In this document: positions 42,640 to 54,870 of the stretch, one piece after another
Position numbering within the stretch: the first letter of the stretch is position 1
Layout: each line of letters starts with the position of its first letter
Assembly: GCA_031216445.1 (NCBI GenBank)
Contig: CM062204.1
Span: forward strand, 15,621,001 to 15,685,000
Source: Lateolabrax maculatus
Taxonomy: Eukaryota; Chordata; Actinopteri; Acropomatiformes; Lateolabracidae
Length of the DNA: 64,000 nt
Reading direction: 5' to 3'
Position numbers and translations under genes: made by a program
The notes under the pieces: generated by a model
Seen by the model: only the letters and a program-made list of their open reading frames with translations
Told to the model about the DNA's origin: nothing
Databases searched by the model: none

Positions 42640-43488
42640 TTTTTTTTTTTTTTTTTTCCCCCCCCCTTCCCTTCCCTCCTCCCTCGTCCTGAGCCAAAAA
42701 CCGGGGTGGAAACACACTCCCCCTGCTCGTGTGCACCTTTTGTGCTTAGTGCAGTGTTATTTTAATGCCGCCGAGTAGCCTTCACTGTCTCCTACTGGGC
42801 CTTTTCTGTGACACCCCCCCCCCCCACCACCACCACCCCCTCCGAAGAGTTGATGTATCTGGAAATGTTGTCCGCTTTAATCTAAACACACAGCCAAGCT
42901 GAAAAAAAAAAACAAAAAAAAAAAAACACTGCCTTCACCTTCCTACAAAAACACAGCGGCTCAATTTAAAACAAATGTCAGGTTTGTCAGCTTAATTCCC
43001 AGCTCTGTAGCCCCCTGTTTGCTGACCGTGTATTTATTTACTGCGGGGCTGCCTGAGAGGCCTACGTTATTTCAGTTCATAACAAACCAATTAAATAAAC
43101 GCCGATCAAAACAATGGCTCCTGCGCGTAGCCTACCGCCTAATGTCCATTTGCCCTCGGTTTTTTTTTGGTTTTTTTTTCCTCTCTCTCGTTTTTTTTTT
43201 CTCCCCCCTTCTCCCTCTCTCTGCGAGAGCCGTCGGTTTTTTTCAAGAACACAACATCAACATCCTACCGCAACCTCAAGACGAAAAAAAAAAACCCCTT
43301 CAACATGTCTTCCTTGTCGCCTTTTTTTTTCTCTCTCTCTTCTCTTTTTTCTCTCTTCCCCTCCTCCCTGTCTTATTAGCCGCAGGCTTGCGCCGCAGAG
43401 CAGAGGTTCACTGAAAGTCAATCCGCGTCAGGAGCTCTCTCTTCCCCCCATGTTAGTCCTGCAAGTCTGCGTTAAAAAAGAAAAAGAG

Positions 43489-43528
<40 letters not shown>

Positions 43529-43588
43529 CTTAAAAAAAAAAAAAAAACAACAACCAGAGGACGGACGGAAGGAAGGACTGCGGTGTTT

Positions 43589-43633
<45 letters not shown>

Positions 43634-43840
43634 CTATTATGTTCTTTCCTCTCTCCGTTTTCCCGGTGTGATCTTGTAGCGCGTGTGTGTTACAGAAAGG
43701 AAATTGTCCCCCCTCCCTCCTTCCTCCTCTTCCTCCTCCCCCTCCTCCTCCTCCTCCTCCTACTCTCTTGGTGTAGTCATTCCCCTCCTCCTATCTTCCG
43801 CTCTCCGTTTGAACGCTGAGCCAGGCAGCCATGCAGCCTG
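42640..43840. other. Purine-rich (minus strand) rbfox2 upstream/5' UTR region
   Basis: The region contains poly-T and poly-C runs (42637-42667), a poly-C run near 42815, CT arrays at 43492-43526 and 43592-43631, and CTC/CCT-rich sequence to about 43810. GC-richer islets with CpGs lie near 43380-43440 and 43560-43580. In the rbfox2 direction this reads as GA-rich DNA upstream of the start codon. No other gene is visible. Confidence 0.6.
43492..43631. repeat. Two (CT)n microsatellites
   Basis: CT arrays at 43492-43526 and 43592-43631 are separated by a short poly-A and GGAAGGAAGG stretch. Confidence 0.95.
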
Positions 43841-43849
43841 CAAACACAC

Positions 43850-45330
43850 GCAGTATGCCGCAGTGCTTCCATACATTTCACTGAGGGGAGGTGTGTGTAG
43901 GTATGTGAGGGTGGGGGTGGGGGGGGGTGTCTCATGGCCCAGAGAGACTGCCCTGCTCTTACATTACATACCAAAACCTTTAAATCAAGCCCTCCTTTTG
44001 CTCTTTACGTCTACTGCTGCACAATTTAAAATAAAAATAAAAAATGTTTCACAATAGTTTATCTGCTGGTTAATGGTGGCCACGTTACTTGAAGGCTGGG
44101 TGGGAGAGGGTGGGCTTATCATCAAGTCCGGGCTCCAGAAGATTTCATTCCTAACTCATTACACAACCGACACACAGGCCAAGGTCTTCACACTAGCCCA
44201 GCTGTGAGTCATGCAGCATGGAGTACCTTATGTTCCTCTGGCATTTTTATTGCTTGGATGACACCCAGTGGTCAGAGGGCTACCGTGAGAAGGCAAAGAC
44301 GGACGCAATTTGCTGGGGCAAATTGTAATACAAGCACAAGTGGATTTTTGAAACTATCCCTCTGACTTGCAGGGCTTTAAATGGGTTGGCCCCCACAGAC
44401 ACATCTCTACATCCAGTTTGACTTCATATTTGGCCTAAAGCACTGGTTCAACATTCTGAGAAATACGCCGGTGAATTTCCCAAAATGTCAAGCTATTCCT
44501 TTAGTTCTGTTATTGTTGTATTGCCATTCTTATCTGTATGTTTGGGATTCTGCCTGTGTGTGTGCATACATAGGAGTTTCTTACAGCTGTGTGGCTGGTG
44601 TTTACGTTATGTCCGGCTGTAAAATGTGCAGAGACTCTTTGGGTGATGTGCACTATAAACTACAGTTGAAGCTGCGGTAAACGTGGCTGGATTACCAACC
44701 AGGCAAAGTGGGCAACTGCCCCAGGTTCACTGTACTGTTTGGCAAGTGGTTTGTGGTAATTGGATTAATTGTAATTTTATTTGGGGAAAAAATTAAACCA
44801 CGGTGTCAACTGACATAATAGGAGCCTTTACCTGATCTTATGGCCTCCTCTTGAAGAGAGACCCCCATGTGATTTCATCAGATGTTGTGCTTGTAAAGTG
44901 CATAATCCTAAATGAATTTGTTTTTAATCAAATTACCACACAGTAACCCTAGGGCTATTTAATATTACAGCAAATTAATACTGTATACATTACACAGTGG
45001 AGGTTAACAGGGGCACAGCAGCTCATTTTTGTCTCAAGGCCTTCCAACTAAGTTAATATGGCCACGTCTGTGCGATCAAACTTGGGTGGAAATATTCTGA
45101 AGTTTCCTTTCAAACAATCCCCATACTGATGTGTTGTAGCTCATTTCCCTCTCTCATGGAACATTGGTTATATGCAAAACCTTATTTTTATTGCTGTTAA
45201 TCTACTGAATGTTTCACATAAAGGGCAACAAAGCAAGCCAGTCTCAATCATGCTCAGGTCACAAGGGCCAAATGTTCACTTAGACAATGCTGCCTCCCAC
45301 TTCTGATGGATTGCCACTTCCTGTTGTAAA
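43850..45330. other. Intergenic DNA between rbfox2 and the ZP gene
   Basis: No exon is recognised. It contains a GTGTGTAGG..GGGGGTGG G-rich stretch (43890-43930). Fragments resembling common teleost repeats lie near 44450 (ACATTCTGAGAAATACGCCGGTG) and 44690 (GGCAAAGTGGGCAACTGCCCC). Otherwise it is unremarkable AT-rich sequence. Confidence 0.45.
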
Positions 45331-45339
45331 ACCTAGTGG

Positions 45340-45545
45340 CTGCAGACACACACTCACGCACATATATACTTGTGAGGACATTCACTGACATAATGCATTC
45401 CCTAGCCCCTTACCCTAACCATCAAAATGAAATGCCTGACCCTGACTTTAAAATAAACTTAATTCTAACCTGAACCTTAAAATCAAGTCTTAATGAAAAT
45501 GGTCTAAAACTCAAATTGGTTCTCACAAAGATAGTTGTACAAGTA
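45340..45545. repeat. Interspersed repeat with GTGAGGAC / GTTCTCAC ends
   Basis: ACTTGTGAGGACATTCACTGAC at one end and TTGGTTCTCACAAAGATAGTTGTACAAGTACACA at the other enclose CCTTACCCTAACC-type internal sequence. I recognise this as a frequent teleost element. It abuts the 3' end of the ZP gene. Confidence 0.6.
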
Positions 45546-45569
45546 CACATACAGTATCCTTTCAGAGCT

Positions 45570-45575
45570 TTTATT
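45570..45575 (-). terminator. Polyadenylation signal of the ZP gene
   Basis: AATAAA on the minus strand lies inside the last non-coding exon (45602 to about 45550), 27 bases after its CAG acceptor. Confidence 0.6.
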
Positions 45576-45687
45576 GGTCGTTGAACAAGTGAAGTCTGGG
45601 GCCTGAAAATGAGGAGATATGGTCAGTATAGACAAGTATAAACTTTGGTGTATTTTTAAATGAGCTACACACGTAAGTACTGCTTAC

Positions 45688-45737
45688 CATGTCATCATAA
45701 TTATCTTCATTAAGTCCAAGTGTCTTCCATGTCGTAA
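45688..45737 (-). other. Non-coding 3' exon of the ZP gene
   Basis: Fifty bases bounded by TTTTTCAG and ATG|GTAAGC on the minus strand. It sits between the stop-codon exon (ending 45953) and the polyadenylated last exon starting at 45602. The zona pellucida frame has already stopped, so it is 3' UTR. Confidence 0.55.
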
Positions 45738-45954
45738 CTGAAAAACAGGAAATGGATCAGTCTTGATAAATAATTCAAAACTCTCCTCATTACTAAATCA
45801 TTGTCCTGCTGTCATATGGAACTACAGCAACTACTGGCTCTCAGGCGGTTTTCAGCGTTGTAATGGGGCTCATTCATGGGTGTTTGCATGTGATCTTCCA
45901 GAGTTCATAAGGGTGGTGGGTGATTTGAGGACAGAGGCCTCATTTTCCTTACCG

Positions 45955-48900
45955 TCACTGGCCAAAGCATCCCTCGACACAAGGCCCATCACGTCGCGAG
46001 CAGATTTCAGTTGAACACATGAAGTAGATCTGAGGGGGAGAAGTAGAGCAGGATTTGACGTAGTGTCCAGTCTCCACAGTGTGCAGTGTACTATGACAAA
46101 CAGCTGCTGTAAATTGAGATTTGGCAAGAGTTTGCTAAATTGGCCTCTCTACGTGAATGCTGACTTAAGAGATTTAGAGATACAGCTGTCTATGGTTTCA
46201 TGTTGCACGGACAATACGCCTATGGTAAATTAAAAAATAACCTGTGTGAATTTACCATATACTTTTGCAAATTTACATGTACTTTTTCCAAAATTAAGTC
46301 AGGGAGTCTACATAAAGAAGGTCCAATGCCAACTGCCACACAAAGATAAGACTGATTCCCGGGGGGGCAAATTCACAGGCACTCTAGGCAGACAGCTGCA
46401 CATTTTACACTTTTTCCTTTGCTGCAACACATAAAAACTGCAGGGGAAGCCTGCTTAGAGCAACAGTGAGACATTTGGGGCAATGTGTCTATTTGTTTTC
46501 TTGCCAAAAGTTCGATGAGAAGATTGATACCACTCTCATATTTGTATCATTAAATATGAAGCTAGAGCCAACAGCTGGTAAGCTTAGCATAAAGACTGGA
46601 AAAGGGAAACCGCTGGCCCCGACTCTGTCCAAAGGTCACAAAAATCCCCCTACCAGCATTTACCACTGTAAAACCACAACTAGTCATTTTTACACTTCAG
46701 TTGTTGTACCTCAGTTATCCTTACCTCCTCGTCCAGGTCCTTGAACTCACCATCAGGAAGGAACTGGAAGGTGCTGATGGTGAAGCGGCGGGTCTGAGCC
46801 GGAGGAGAGGGCGGGTGGGGAGCAAACAGCACAGGTTCCTGCATGGCTGGGTCCAAGGGGTTGGGACATCTAGGGGGTAACATTGAATTAGTTAGCCAAT
46901 TAGATAACAGGACAATAGGTATCAAAACTATACTTCCCTTGTTATCAATTAGGGGTTATATTTCTGGGATGTGAATCTCCATTTTTGTTCCTTACGCAGT
47001 AACCTCTTCCCTCCTCAGCTGAGCTCAATATTTTTTCATTGATGTTCTCTTGACAAACCCGTTGTAAAGCAGCAGCCACACAGCGTTTCCAGAGCGGGGG
47101 TAGGCCACACAGTAGTGCACAAGCAGCACCAAATCGGGATCCGGGGCGTTGAGCAGCTGCACTTCCAGGTGGAGGGGTTTCCTCAGCAGCATCTGGAGGG
47201 GCTGGTGATACTGAGGGTAGTAGCTGCTGTAATGGGCATCTGGGATCAGAGGAGATGGGTTGGAATAGAAAGAAGTTATTTCTTAAACTACATTTCACCC
47301 ACTCAAAGCTAGGTCGAACTTCTACAGCTGATCAGGATATGTCTGAAGCATTCATACAGTGCTGAAATACTGGATAGAGTTAGATTTTTTAACTAGATTG
47401 TTATCAGTTTCCTCCATCTTGACTGGCAAAACTTGTGTTAAGACAGAACAGCACAAAATTATAATCCTAATTTTGCAGTTTTTAGTATTGAAATGAAAAC
47501 CATTTACCTTTGGCGATCCTAAGCTGGACTCCAAACACCCCCTGGGTCTGAATTTCTGGTCCCAGGGTGGGCGTTTTAACCATGTAGCTCACACTCAGAA
47601 CAGTGTTTGGCAGATACCTGCACTCCACCAACAGCCTGAGAGTAAAATAGGAAACATGGTGATAGAAATCTATACAGTATGCTTTTGTTTTTATTTATTG
47701 TTTTGGCATTTATTTTGGAAATTTAGAAATTGGGGGGCAGGGTTTGCAATAAACCTCCCCCACCTGGAATCAAATCGGGAACATTGTTATCACATGGTAC
47801 ACATCTTAGACCATTGGTCTTCCCATCTACTGTATAAAGTTTACTTTTTTGCAAAAAAAAAAGATAGGTATTAAGGGTAAGTCTTCATTAAAAGAAAATA
47901 AATAACATATGTGCTATTATAATATGTGCTATTGATTGAGTTTTCTAATGTGAATAAAGGAGGGATCGGGAAACACATGATATGGAGGTCTGAGAGTCTG
48001 TATGTTTTATTTCCAACCAAACACTACTAAAACTTGATCGGGAATTTTGTATTGCAGGTTTAACTCACCTAATTTTACAGCTAGACTAATTTCATAGATA
48101 AACAAATTAGTTAAATCACCTTATTTACCTTTTTTTTTTTTTTTTTTAACTCTGATAATAAAAAGCAACATGCTCTGACCTGACCGGAGAATCCCTCGTT
48201 ATGGTGCCATAGTTGAGGCTGATTGTCTGAACCATGTTGATGACCTCCACTATGTAGATCAGGGTTTTCCCCACCATCTGTCAGTGCAGAATCGGACATG
48301 CAATTTAGTATATGGATACTAGTAAATACTAAATGGTGAACGAACTGTGGTTGCAGCAGTTTGGCTTCACAGGAAATACTTGCAGGACCAGTTCATTGTT
48401 TATTTTGGTCTTTTTATGGGATTTGTTGATAATAAGAAATATACAGATTATCAGCAGAAAGAAAAATAAACACTCCATTAATTGAAATGTACGCCGTGCC
48501 TTACTCAACGTTTCAATATTTTGGGAGATGGTGTCATTCATTCAAGCTTACAATTCTGCGTGTCCCACAGCCATCCATCGGGATCTTGAACAAGGCGTAG
48601 TCAGAAGTCACTTTCTGAGGTTTGCAGGTGGAGTCACCGGCAGCAACAAGCAGGGCAGGGGAAAGGGGGGGCTCCGTGAGGGTGGCAGGCACGGTGAAGA
48701 CAAAGTGGCGGTCAATAGTGCACTCTGGAGGAGGACACAAACACGCACAGTTTTGTGAAGGTCAGACGAACAAAAGGTCAGAAATCTCAGGAGGCAATTG
48801 ATAATGAGACCCAAGGTATCTTATACCCTTTTCACATTCTGTGTCACTGCCAGCTTGAATCATGCTATGCAGGCACTGAATATGCCTCTTCACACATCCA

Positions 48901-51900
48901 GCAGCTGTAGCGCTTACATTTCCGTACCCAAAACGGCTCAACTGTACTCAGCTAAGTGGCGTGAAAATGCCAGTGGGGACACAAATTGCAGCTCACCATC
49001 CATGGGGTAGTAGCAGGCGGGGGGGTGCTTGCTAAAGCAGCAGCCCATGGAGAGGCACTGTGGCTCGGATACAGAACCGGGTCCGCAGGGGAGATGCTGT
49101 TCGCTGGGAAGGTTGCACTCTGAGGGACAGCACGACAAATGTCAGCTGCACAGTTAAAATAACTCTGAATGGCCTGTAAGAAACACCCTTTGGCAAAGTG
49201 AATAGCCTTTCAGAGGTGTAAAAAATAAATAAATCCATCTACCTTGTCCAGACCCTGGGATGACGACTGGACAGAGAAATGGAGCCTCCTGTCTCCCATT
49301 TACTGTCATGTAGCAGACAATGATGATGTACATGTTACCCTTTTAGAGAAAAATGTTTATACAAGAGTTAATGGGTACAGCAAATGGTCAATTATACCAA
49401 AGGTCATGTGCTCAGGTTGAAATCTGAGTCAATACTTGCCTGCACACTCATGTAGCACTGTGACTGTAACTGGAGAGTCAAAAGGATTTTGCCATCTTTG
49501 CCTTTTCTTGCAGAATACCCACAGTGCTGTGGGGCATCCTGGAGGTTCATTTGGTTCCCTTCGATGTCTGAAAAAGTACATGTGGAAAGATACAATAAGT
49601 TATTTTCGTGTAGACTTTAAATGGCACTGTTATAGCTCTCGGCAAGGCGAGCCACGGAGTTTAAGTGTTGCCCTGTCAAAACAAAAACAGAGCCTACCTT
49701 TTCCCCACCCCCATTCAACTGTACACCAGAAGGGTCCCCATGGAACCATGCTAAAATTCAACTAATGCGGAGCTGATGGCAACCATATGCACCAACACAC
49801 ACAAGCACACACCTTTAACAGCAATCTCAGAGATGGGACCCGAGGGGAGCGCAACAGTCATATGATGGGAGGAGCACAGGACTTTAGGCTTTGGGGCAAC
49901 ATATGGGCTGGTGCTTGGTGGGGTAGTGGGTACCGATGGGGTAACTGGTGCAGGAGTTTCAGGGGTAGTTTGATACGGGCACTGAAGGTCCAGAGTCCTA
50001 TACTGCGCCGTGGAAAGGTCCCAAAACCTCAGAGCTAAGGAAATGGTCGTGGGAGTCTAAAGAGGGAGAGATCAATAAAGTCAGTGTGAACCACCATGCA
50101 TGGTTTCCAGCTACTGTATCTAAAAATAGAGTCTGCAAGTTGAGTTCATCTCACAAAAGCGAGTTGGGTGGCACAGAACATAAAAAGAATAAAAACTCCA
50201 CCTACTACTGATGCATGCAGAGCAAATGCTGCACAGTCCATAAGGGCTTAATCGTAAAAATAAGCTGCTGACTATGAAATACTGCTCACCTGTGTTCTAT
50301 ATACAAGCAGGTCTGGTGTCATAAAATCGCTTTAGTAATCCAAGATAATTGTGTACTTTGTGGTGGCACTGTATTGGACAGCATGATGGCATTTTAGGTA
50401 TTTAAGTTAATGTCTGTATGAGTGTAGCTGTTGCATTGTCACAGCCATTGTGTAATTAAGAGTCGATTTGTATCGACAAATTGTATTTATATATGGACCA
50501 AACTTAACCTTAAGTTCTCAGATCTTCAAAGGACCAAAACGTCAATAAAAGTGAATCCAGGAGATGGACAGTGTGCGGGATTCATTTTCTTTACAAATCA
50601 AGTTACTTTATCCTACGCACGTGTCACTTCATGGTGTCCAAGAACTTATTTGAAAGTCTGTTACGGTGCATCATGATTTAAAAAAGGCTCTCACGATGCC
50701 ATTTCATTGGGGGAAGATACAAATTATTTTTCAAATGAGTGTTCCAAAAAGTTCATCCTGTTATCAGATACCTAAACTACATCAAAGGAATTCAATCTTT
50801 AAAAACAGGGACATGATGAAAGTAAAGCAATTATATACAGATGACACAGGCAGGCAGTGATGAGGCATAATGGAGGATCTCACCCCTGGCTGGCTGTAGC
50901 AGGCAGGCAGAGGAGAGTGAAGGATTACCCCAGCACCCTCAGCTATCTGTAGCATGAACCCACACTGTGGCGACACACTGGAGAGGGACAGCCACGTCTT
51001 CATTTGGTCTGATGTTAGAAACAATGATTGTTAGATCTTTGATATCAGTAATAAAATTAAAAAAAAAAAAAAAAAAACAATAGTCATCATTAGACTTTTT
51101 AGGTTCTGAGATTGCAATTAAGAGTCTGCAAAAATATTTTTTATACACAAAGAGAACATGATTAAAGTATTGAACCAACTGAAATGTAGTCCTGATGGTG
51201 GCTTTATATGAAAAGTCAGAGGCTCAAAGCTATTACAATTCATTCTGAAGAGAACATTAATGTCTGTACCAAATTTCATGACAAATCAATCCAACAGTTG
51301 TGTCATATTTCACTCAAAACAAAAAAATGTCACCTTTATGGTGGCGCTAGAGGGATCAGTGAATCACCAAAGTCATTCGGATAAATCGTTTGGGAAACCA
51401 AAATAATTTAGGTTTTGAAATGGATATTTGGCAAAAAAACCCCCAAAAAAACAAACAAAAAAAAAACAAAAAACAGGATTTTCCCACAACTGGTTCTCTT
51501 TGAAAACTTAAAAGCCACAATTCTCACTACACAAACACTAACCTATGACCTGGATGGAGTCTGGATGAGCAAAAGGCAGGAAGACAATCATCCTCTCCAC
51601 TAGACACTGGAGACTGGGGATCTGCAAAGTGGGCCCAGTTGGGGTGGTAGGAGTTGCAGTGGTAGTAGTGGAGGTAAGAGGTTTTTGGGTGGTCATTGGT
51701 GGAGGAATCTCTGGATACTGGGGCACAGGGGGGTAAGGTGGATGGTACTGTGGCGGGTAAAGAGGATGGTAGTAGCTACAAATTGTGTGAGCGTAAGGGG
51801 GGCAGGTGACTTGTGGAGCAGCTGGTTTCTGAGGTTCCTGAGGAACAGTATGAGGTTTCTCTTTGGCAGGTGGCGGAGATGTGGGTGGCGGGAAGTAAAT

Positions 51901-54832
51901 GGGTCTCTGGGGGTAAAACTGCCCGAAGGGATCGCTGGGACTGTGAGGTTGATAGGGATGCATCGTCCTGGTGGCAGTTGTTGTGGTAGGAGGTGGAGGA
52001 TGTGAAGTGGAAGCAAGCTGCACCTCAGGACCCGGTTCTGGGTAGGAAAACTGTCCATAATGATAGGAAGGATGATAAGCAGCAGGTGGATAAAATGGGC
52101 CGACTGGGTACTGCGGAATCACAGGTTGTTTTGGTGGAGAAGGAGGAGGAGACGGAGGGCTGGAGGGGAGAGGAGCAGGTGCTTGCGGAACATAGGGGTA
52201 ATACAAACCCGCTGGATATTGAGAAGGGCCAACAGGTAATTTGGAAGCTTGATGTGGATAACTTTCCTCCACTGAGCTAAGATTTGAGGGGGGTGGCGCT
52301 TGTACCACTGCAGGGTGCTGGTAAGGAGGGGAAGGGTATTTTGGGTGTCCTCCAGGAAAGTAAGGCAGCTTGCTAGGCCCCATGGGGTAGAAGGACTGCT
52401 GCTGCTGCTGGGGCCCAGGAGGACTGCCAGGAGTGGGTTGAGGGAGAGGGGCAGGTTGTGGGCCAGGTGGGTAGACCTGGGGAAGCTGGGGGTACTGGAA
52501 TCCAGGATCGGGATAGTAGGGGTTATAAGGAAGCTGAACAATCTGCCCCTGGGTTGGAGACTGAGGAGGAGGGGAGGCAGGTGCAGGGCTAACAGGATCT
52601 GGGATATAGGAAAACTGAGGGTCACCAGGAGCCGGAGGAGGAGAAGAGGGAAGAGAGGGGACATAAGGAAACTGAGAATTGACTGGACAAGAGAGGATGT
52701 ATTCCTGATCACCGACTATGAGCTGGAGATGAAAACCATCCTGAAATAAAAAATAAAAAAAAAGCATCATTGGTCATCATATTGGTTCAAGCCAGCAGCT
52801 TGTCACAATAATCCATTAAAGTTCAATAACTTACTCTACTAGTGATACAAGGAGCAGCGTAGGAGATGAAGAAGGCCAGCTCCCCAGGGTTGGCGTGGAC
52901 ATGGTATGCACACGCTTCAGACACAAATGGACCCCGGCCTCCACTCACTGTAAAGCAGATAACACAGGTTTTTGTATTCAGGGCTGTAGCTACCACTGTG
53001 GCATTTTTTCGTGGAATTTGGAGATTTTAATAACCTCAGGGGAGGTTACATTTTACAGTTTAAAAACATATACATTTTTGTGAAATACTGCAATAAGCCT
53101 GACAAAAAAATGCATATCTTTGGAACAGTAGAACGTAAACTACCCCAAGATTGCTAAAACACAAATTAATTTAAAACTGAATCATGTCCTTAGTTGTAGC
53201 TGCGTCCAAGGTCAGATTAAAATCTAGATATTAAATATCTTTCAGATAAATATGGATCCCTAAATATAAGATGTATTATGAACACATTAATTAAAAAGAT
53301 TCACATTAACCACCATGTGGATTCAATTATACTGAGTTATATAGTACCACCCACAAACTGAAATACACTATCAATAAAGTTTCTGTAGTCAAAAACAAAT
53401 CATCAATTTCTGAAAGAACTCTGCATTAATACCCCAACAAAAGGCGACATACCCATGACTCCCAGCATCGGTATATCTTGCTCCTGCACAAGTATCTGCA
53501 CTGCCATGCCGTAGGGGGAGCAGAAGACTAAGGGGGCAGAGCGGGACAAAGGGGGGGCAGGAGTGGACATCTGCATTGGGCAGGAGAGCTTCAGTGGGCT
53601 GCCCCACCACAACAGGGGCAGCACATAACTGCCATTCTGACAGGAAGCAAGAAGAGAAGGGAGATGAACACAGAACACAGGAATATCTACTGGTGGAAAT
53701 ATAATGCAGGTGCCGCTGGTACCTCCTTTGTAATGTAACATGCATCATAAGGCACCATCATCTCAAGGTCACTCCACGATGTCCTCACTGAGTAACCACA
53801 GTATGGAGGTAGCTGGAACGGGGAGATGGGAGAGGTTCCCTCTGTGAAGAGAAATGTTGAACAGTGAATTTTAGTGCTGAAGTAAATGGATGATTAATTG
53901 ATTAGTCGTTCCATAGAAAATTAAGTAACAATTTTGATAAGCCAGCTCCTAAAATGCGAAGGTTTGCTGATTGTCTTTGATTAAACCTTTCAAAATATGT
54001 ATTACACCCACGCTACTTGCTATGTGAAATGAAGGCCTTTAGTTTCTGCACTGAAACTGTATGCCATTTTTTTAAGAAATGCAGGCATCAAAACATCCTT
54101 CATATCTATCTATCTCTTACCTCTGTCCACTAGCAGGTGTGTCAGTCCTTGTCCAGTGGCAGTGAAGGTCATGAAGCGATTATCGCACTGCACCAAAGGC
54201 CTCATAGCCAGCCAGTCAGAGAAATGTGGACTGGAGTCAAATGATGAGCCCAAAACCTTCCCCTGGACTCCATCATAACCTATAAAAGATACACAGCAGC
54301 ATGTGAAGAACTGAGGCTGACCCAAGTGACACCACTGCAGGTAATTTATCAGACTCCATGAAGCTCCCCTTGGAGCCACAAAATGCCTTATACAACTTCA
54401 TTTCACATATACAGCAGTGCCCCCCCCCCCCCAACACCTGTAAAAAAAATTTAAAAAAAGACTCTCATGTGTAAAATCGGTGGAGTTCCCCTTTAAATAG
54501 CTTTCACCTGTAAAATCTGCTTGATATCCATCTTCAGCGTCAGAGGCCGTGGGCGTCGTTTGCCTGCTGATATTACCAACAGTCCAAGACCTGACGTGAA
54601 GCGCAAAGCCTCCGTCAGTTTCGTCCGGTTTCGGTGCGCTGGTGCGCGGCAGCGGCTCTGCGGGAGCCGCAGCGGGTCCGGGCCGCAGATCTGGGCCCGG
54701 GGCTGCCTGCCGCACCGGGCGCCGCTCCCCCCGCTGCCCCAAGCTCACCGAGTGACTGATTTGAAACGTGTTAAAAGACAGGGCCAGCACAAATAAAAAC
54801 AAGGTTGTTTCTGTCTCCTGTTTGCAAGACAT
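45955..54832 (-). CDS. Egg-envelope zona pellucida protein, ZPAX-like, with proline-rich insert
   Basis: Secreted egg-coat glycoprotein of about 1204 residues. Its 17 coding exons start at 54832, 54279, 53841, 53636, 52947, 52740, 51008, 50056, 49567, 49339, 49119, 48724, 48277, 47635, 47239, 46869 and 46029. They end at 54508, 54121, 53723, 53453, 52835, 51543, 50884, 49813, 49440, 49243, 48997, 48552, 48180, 47508, 47059, 46725 and 45955, and all phases agree. Order: hydrophobic signal peptide (1-28); four ZP-N-like repeats, each with a C-x(4)-M-x-V-type strand, a CGYSV/CGF-type middle exon and a late SCP-type cysteine; trefoil domain (898-938, ECNLPSEQHLPC..CYYPMD); ZP module (939-1204) with CSTEICS and a final CVEGCFGQ. 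Repeats 2 and 3 are separated by a Pro/Tyr-rich insert (about 322-672) inside one 1198-base exon. There is no furin site, hydrophobic tail or transmembrane segment. Multiple ZP-N repeats suggest ZPAX; the exact orthologue is uncertain. Confidence 0.88.
46455..46672. repeat. Interspersed teleost repeat in the last coding intron of the ZP gene
   Basis: It contains GATGAGAAGATTGATACCAC, TAAATATGAAGCTAGAGCC and GCATAAAGACTGGAAAAGG in the order of a very common fish repeat (ATTTTGGGAAATACGC..AAATCCGCCTACCAGCA). Confidence 0.65.
51185..51415. repeat. Interspersed teleost repeat in a ZP gene intron
   Basis: The phrases ATATGAAAAGTCAGAGGCTC, TGTCTGTACCAAATTTCATG, ATGGTGGCGCTAGAGGGATC and CACCAAAGTCATTCGGATAA identify a fragment of the family also seen at 56310-56700. 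Confidence 0.65.
51600..52700 (-). repeat. Proline/tyrosine-rich coding low-complexity region of the ZP gene
   Basis: This part of the 1198-base exon encodes about 350 residues dominated by Pro, Tyr, Ser, Thr and Gln. It has irregular YPP/PQYP/SPPP-type units, a QQQQQ run and a TTTTATPTT run, and only two cysteines. It is not a perfect tandem repeat, so it is old or fast-evolving. Proline-rich regions occur in several fish egg-coat proteins (the PxQ repeats of choriogenin H). Here the position, between two ZP-N repeats, is different. Confidence 0.75.
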
Positions 54833-54870
54833 CGCCGGATTGTTGATGCTTTTTTTTTTTTTTTTTTGCT

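Noticed and set aside
45411..45480. CCCTAACC-like units suggesting an internal telomere repeat
   Set aside because: The units are irregular and belong to the known GTGAGGAC-type interspersed repeat rather than a TTAGGG array.
51685..52749. Long plus-strand open frames opposite the ZP proline-rich exon
   Set aside because: They are antisense shadows: proline codons (CCN) read as glycine/tryptophan/arginine-rich frames on the other strand.
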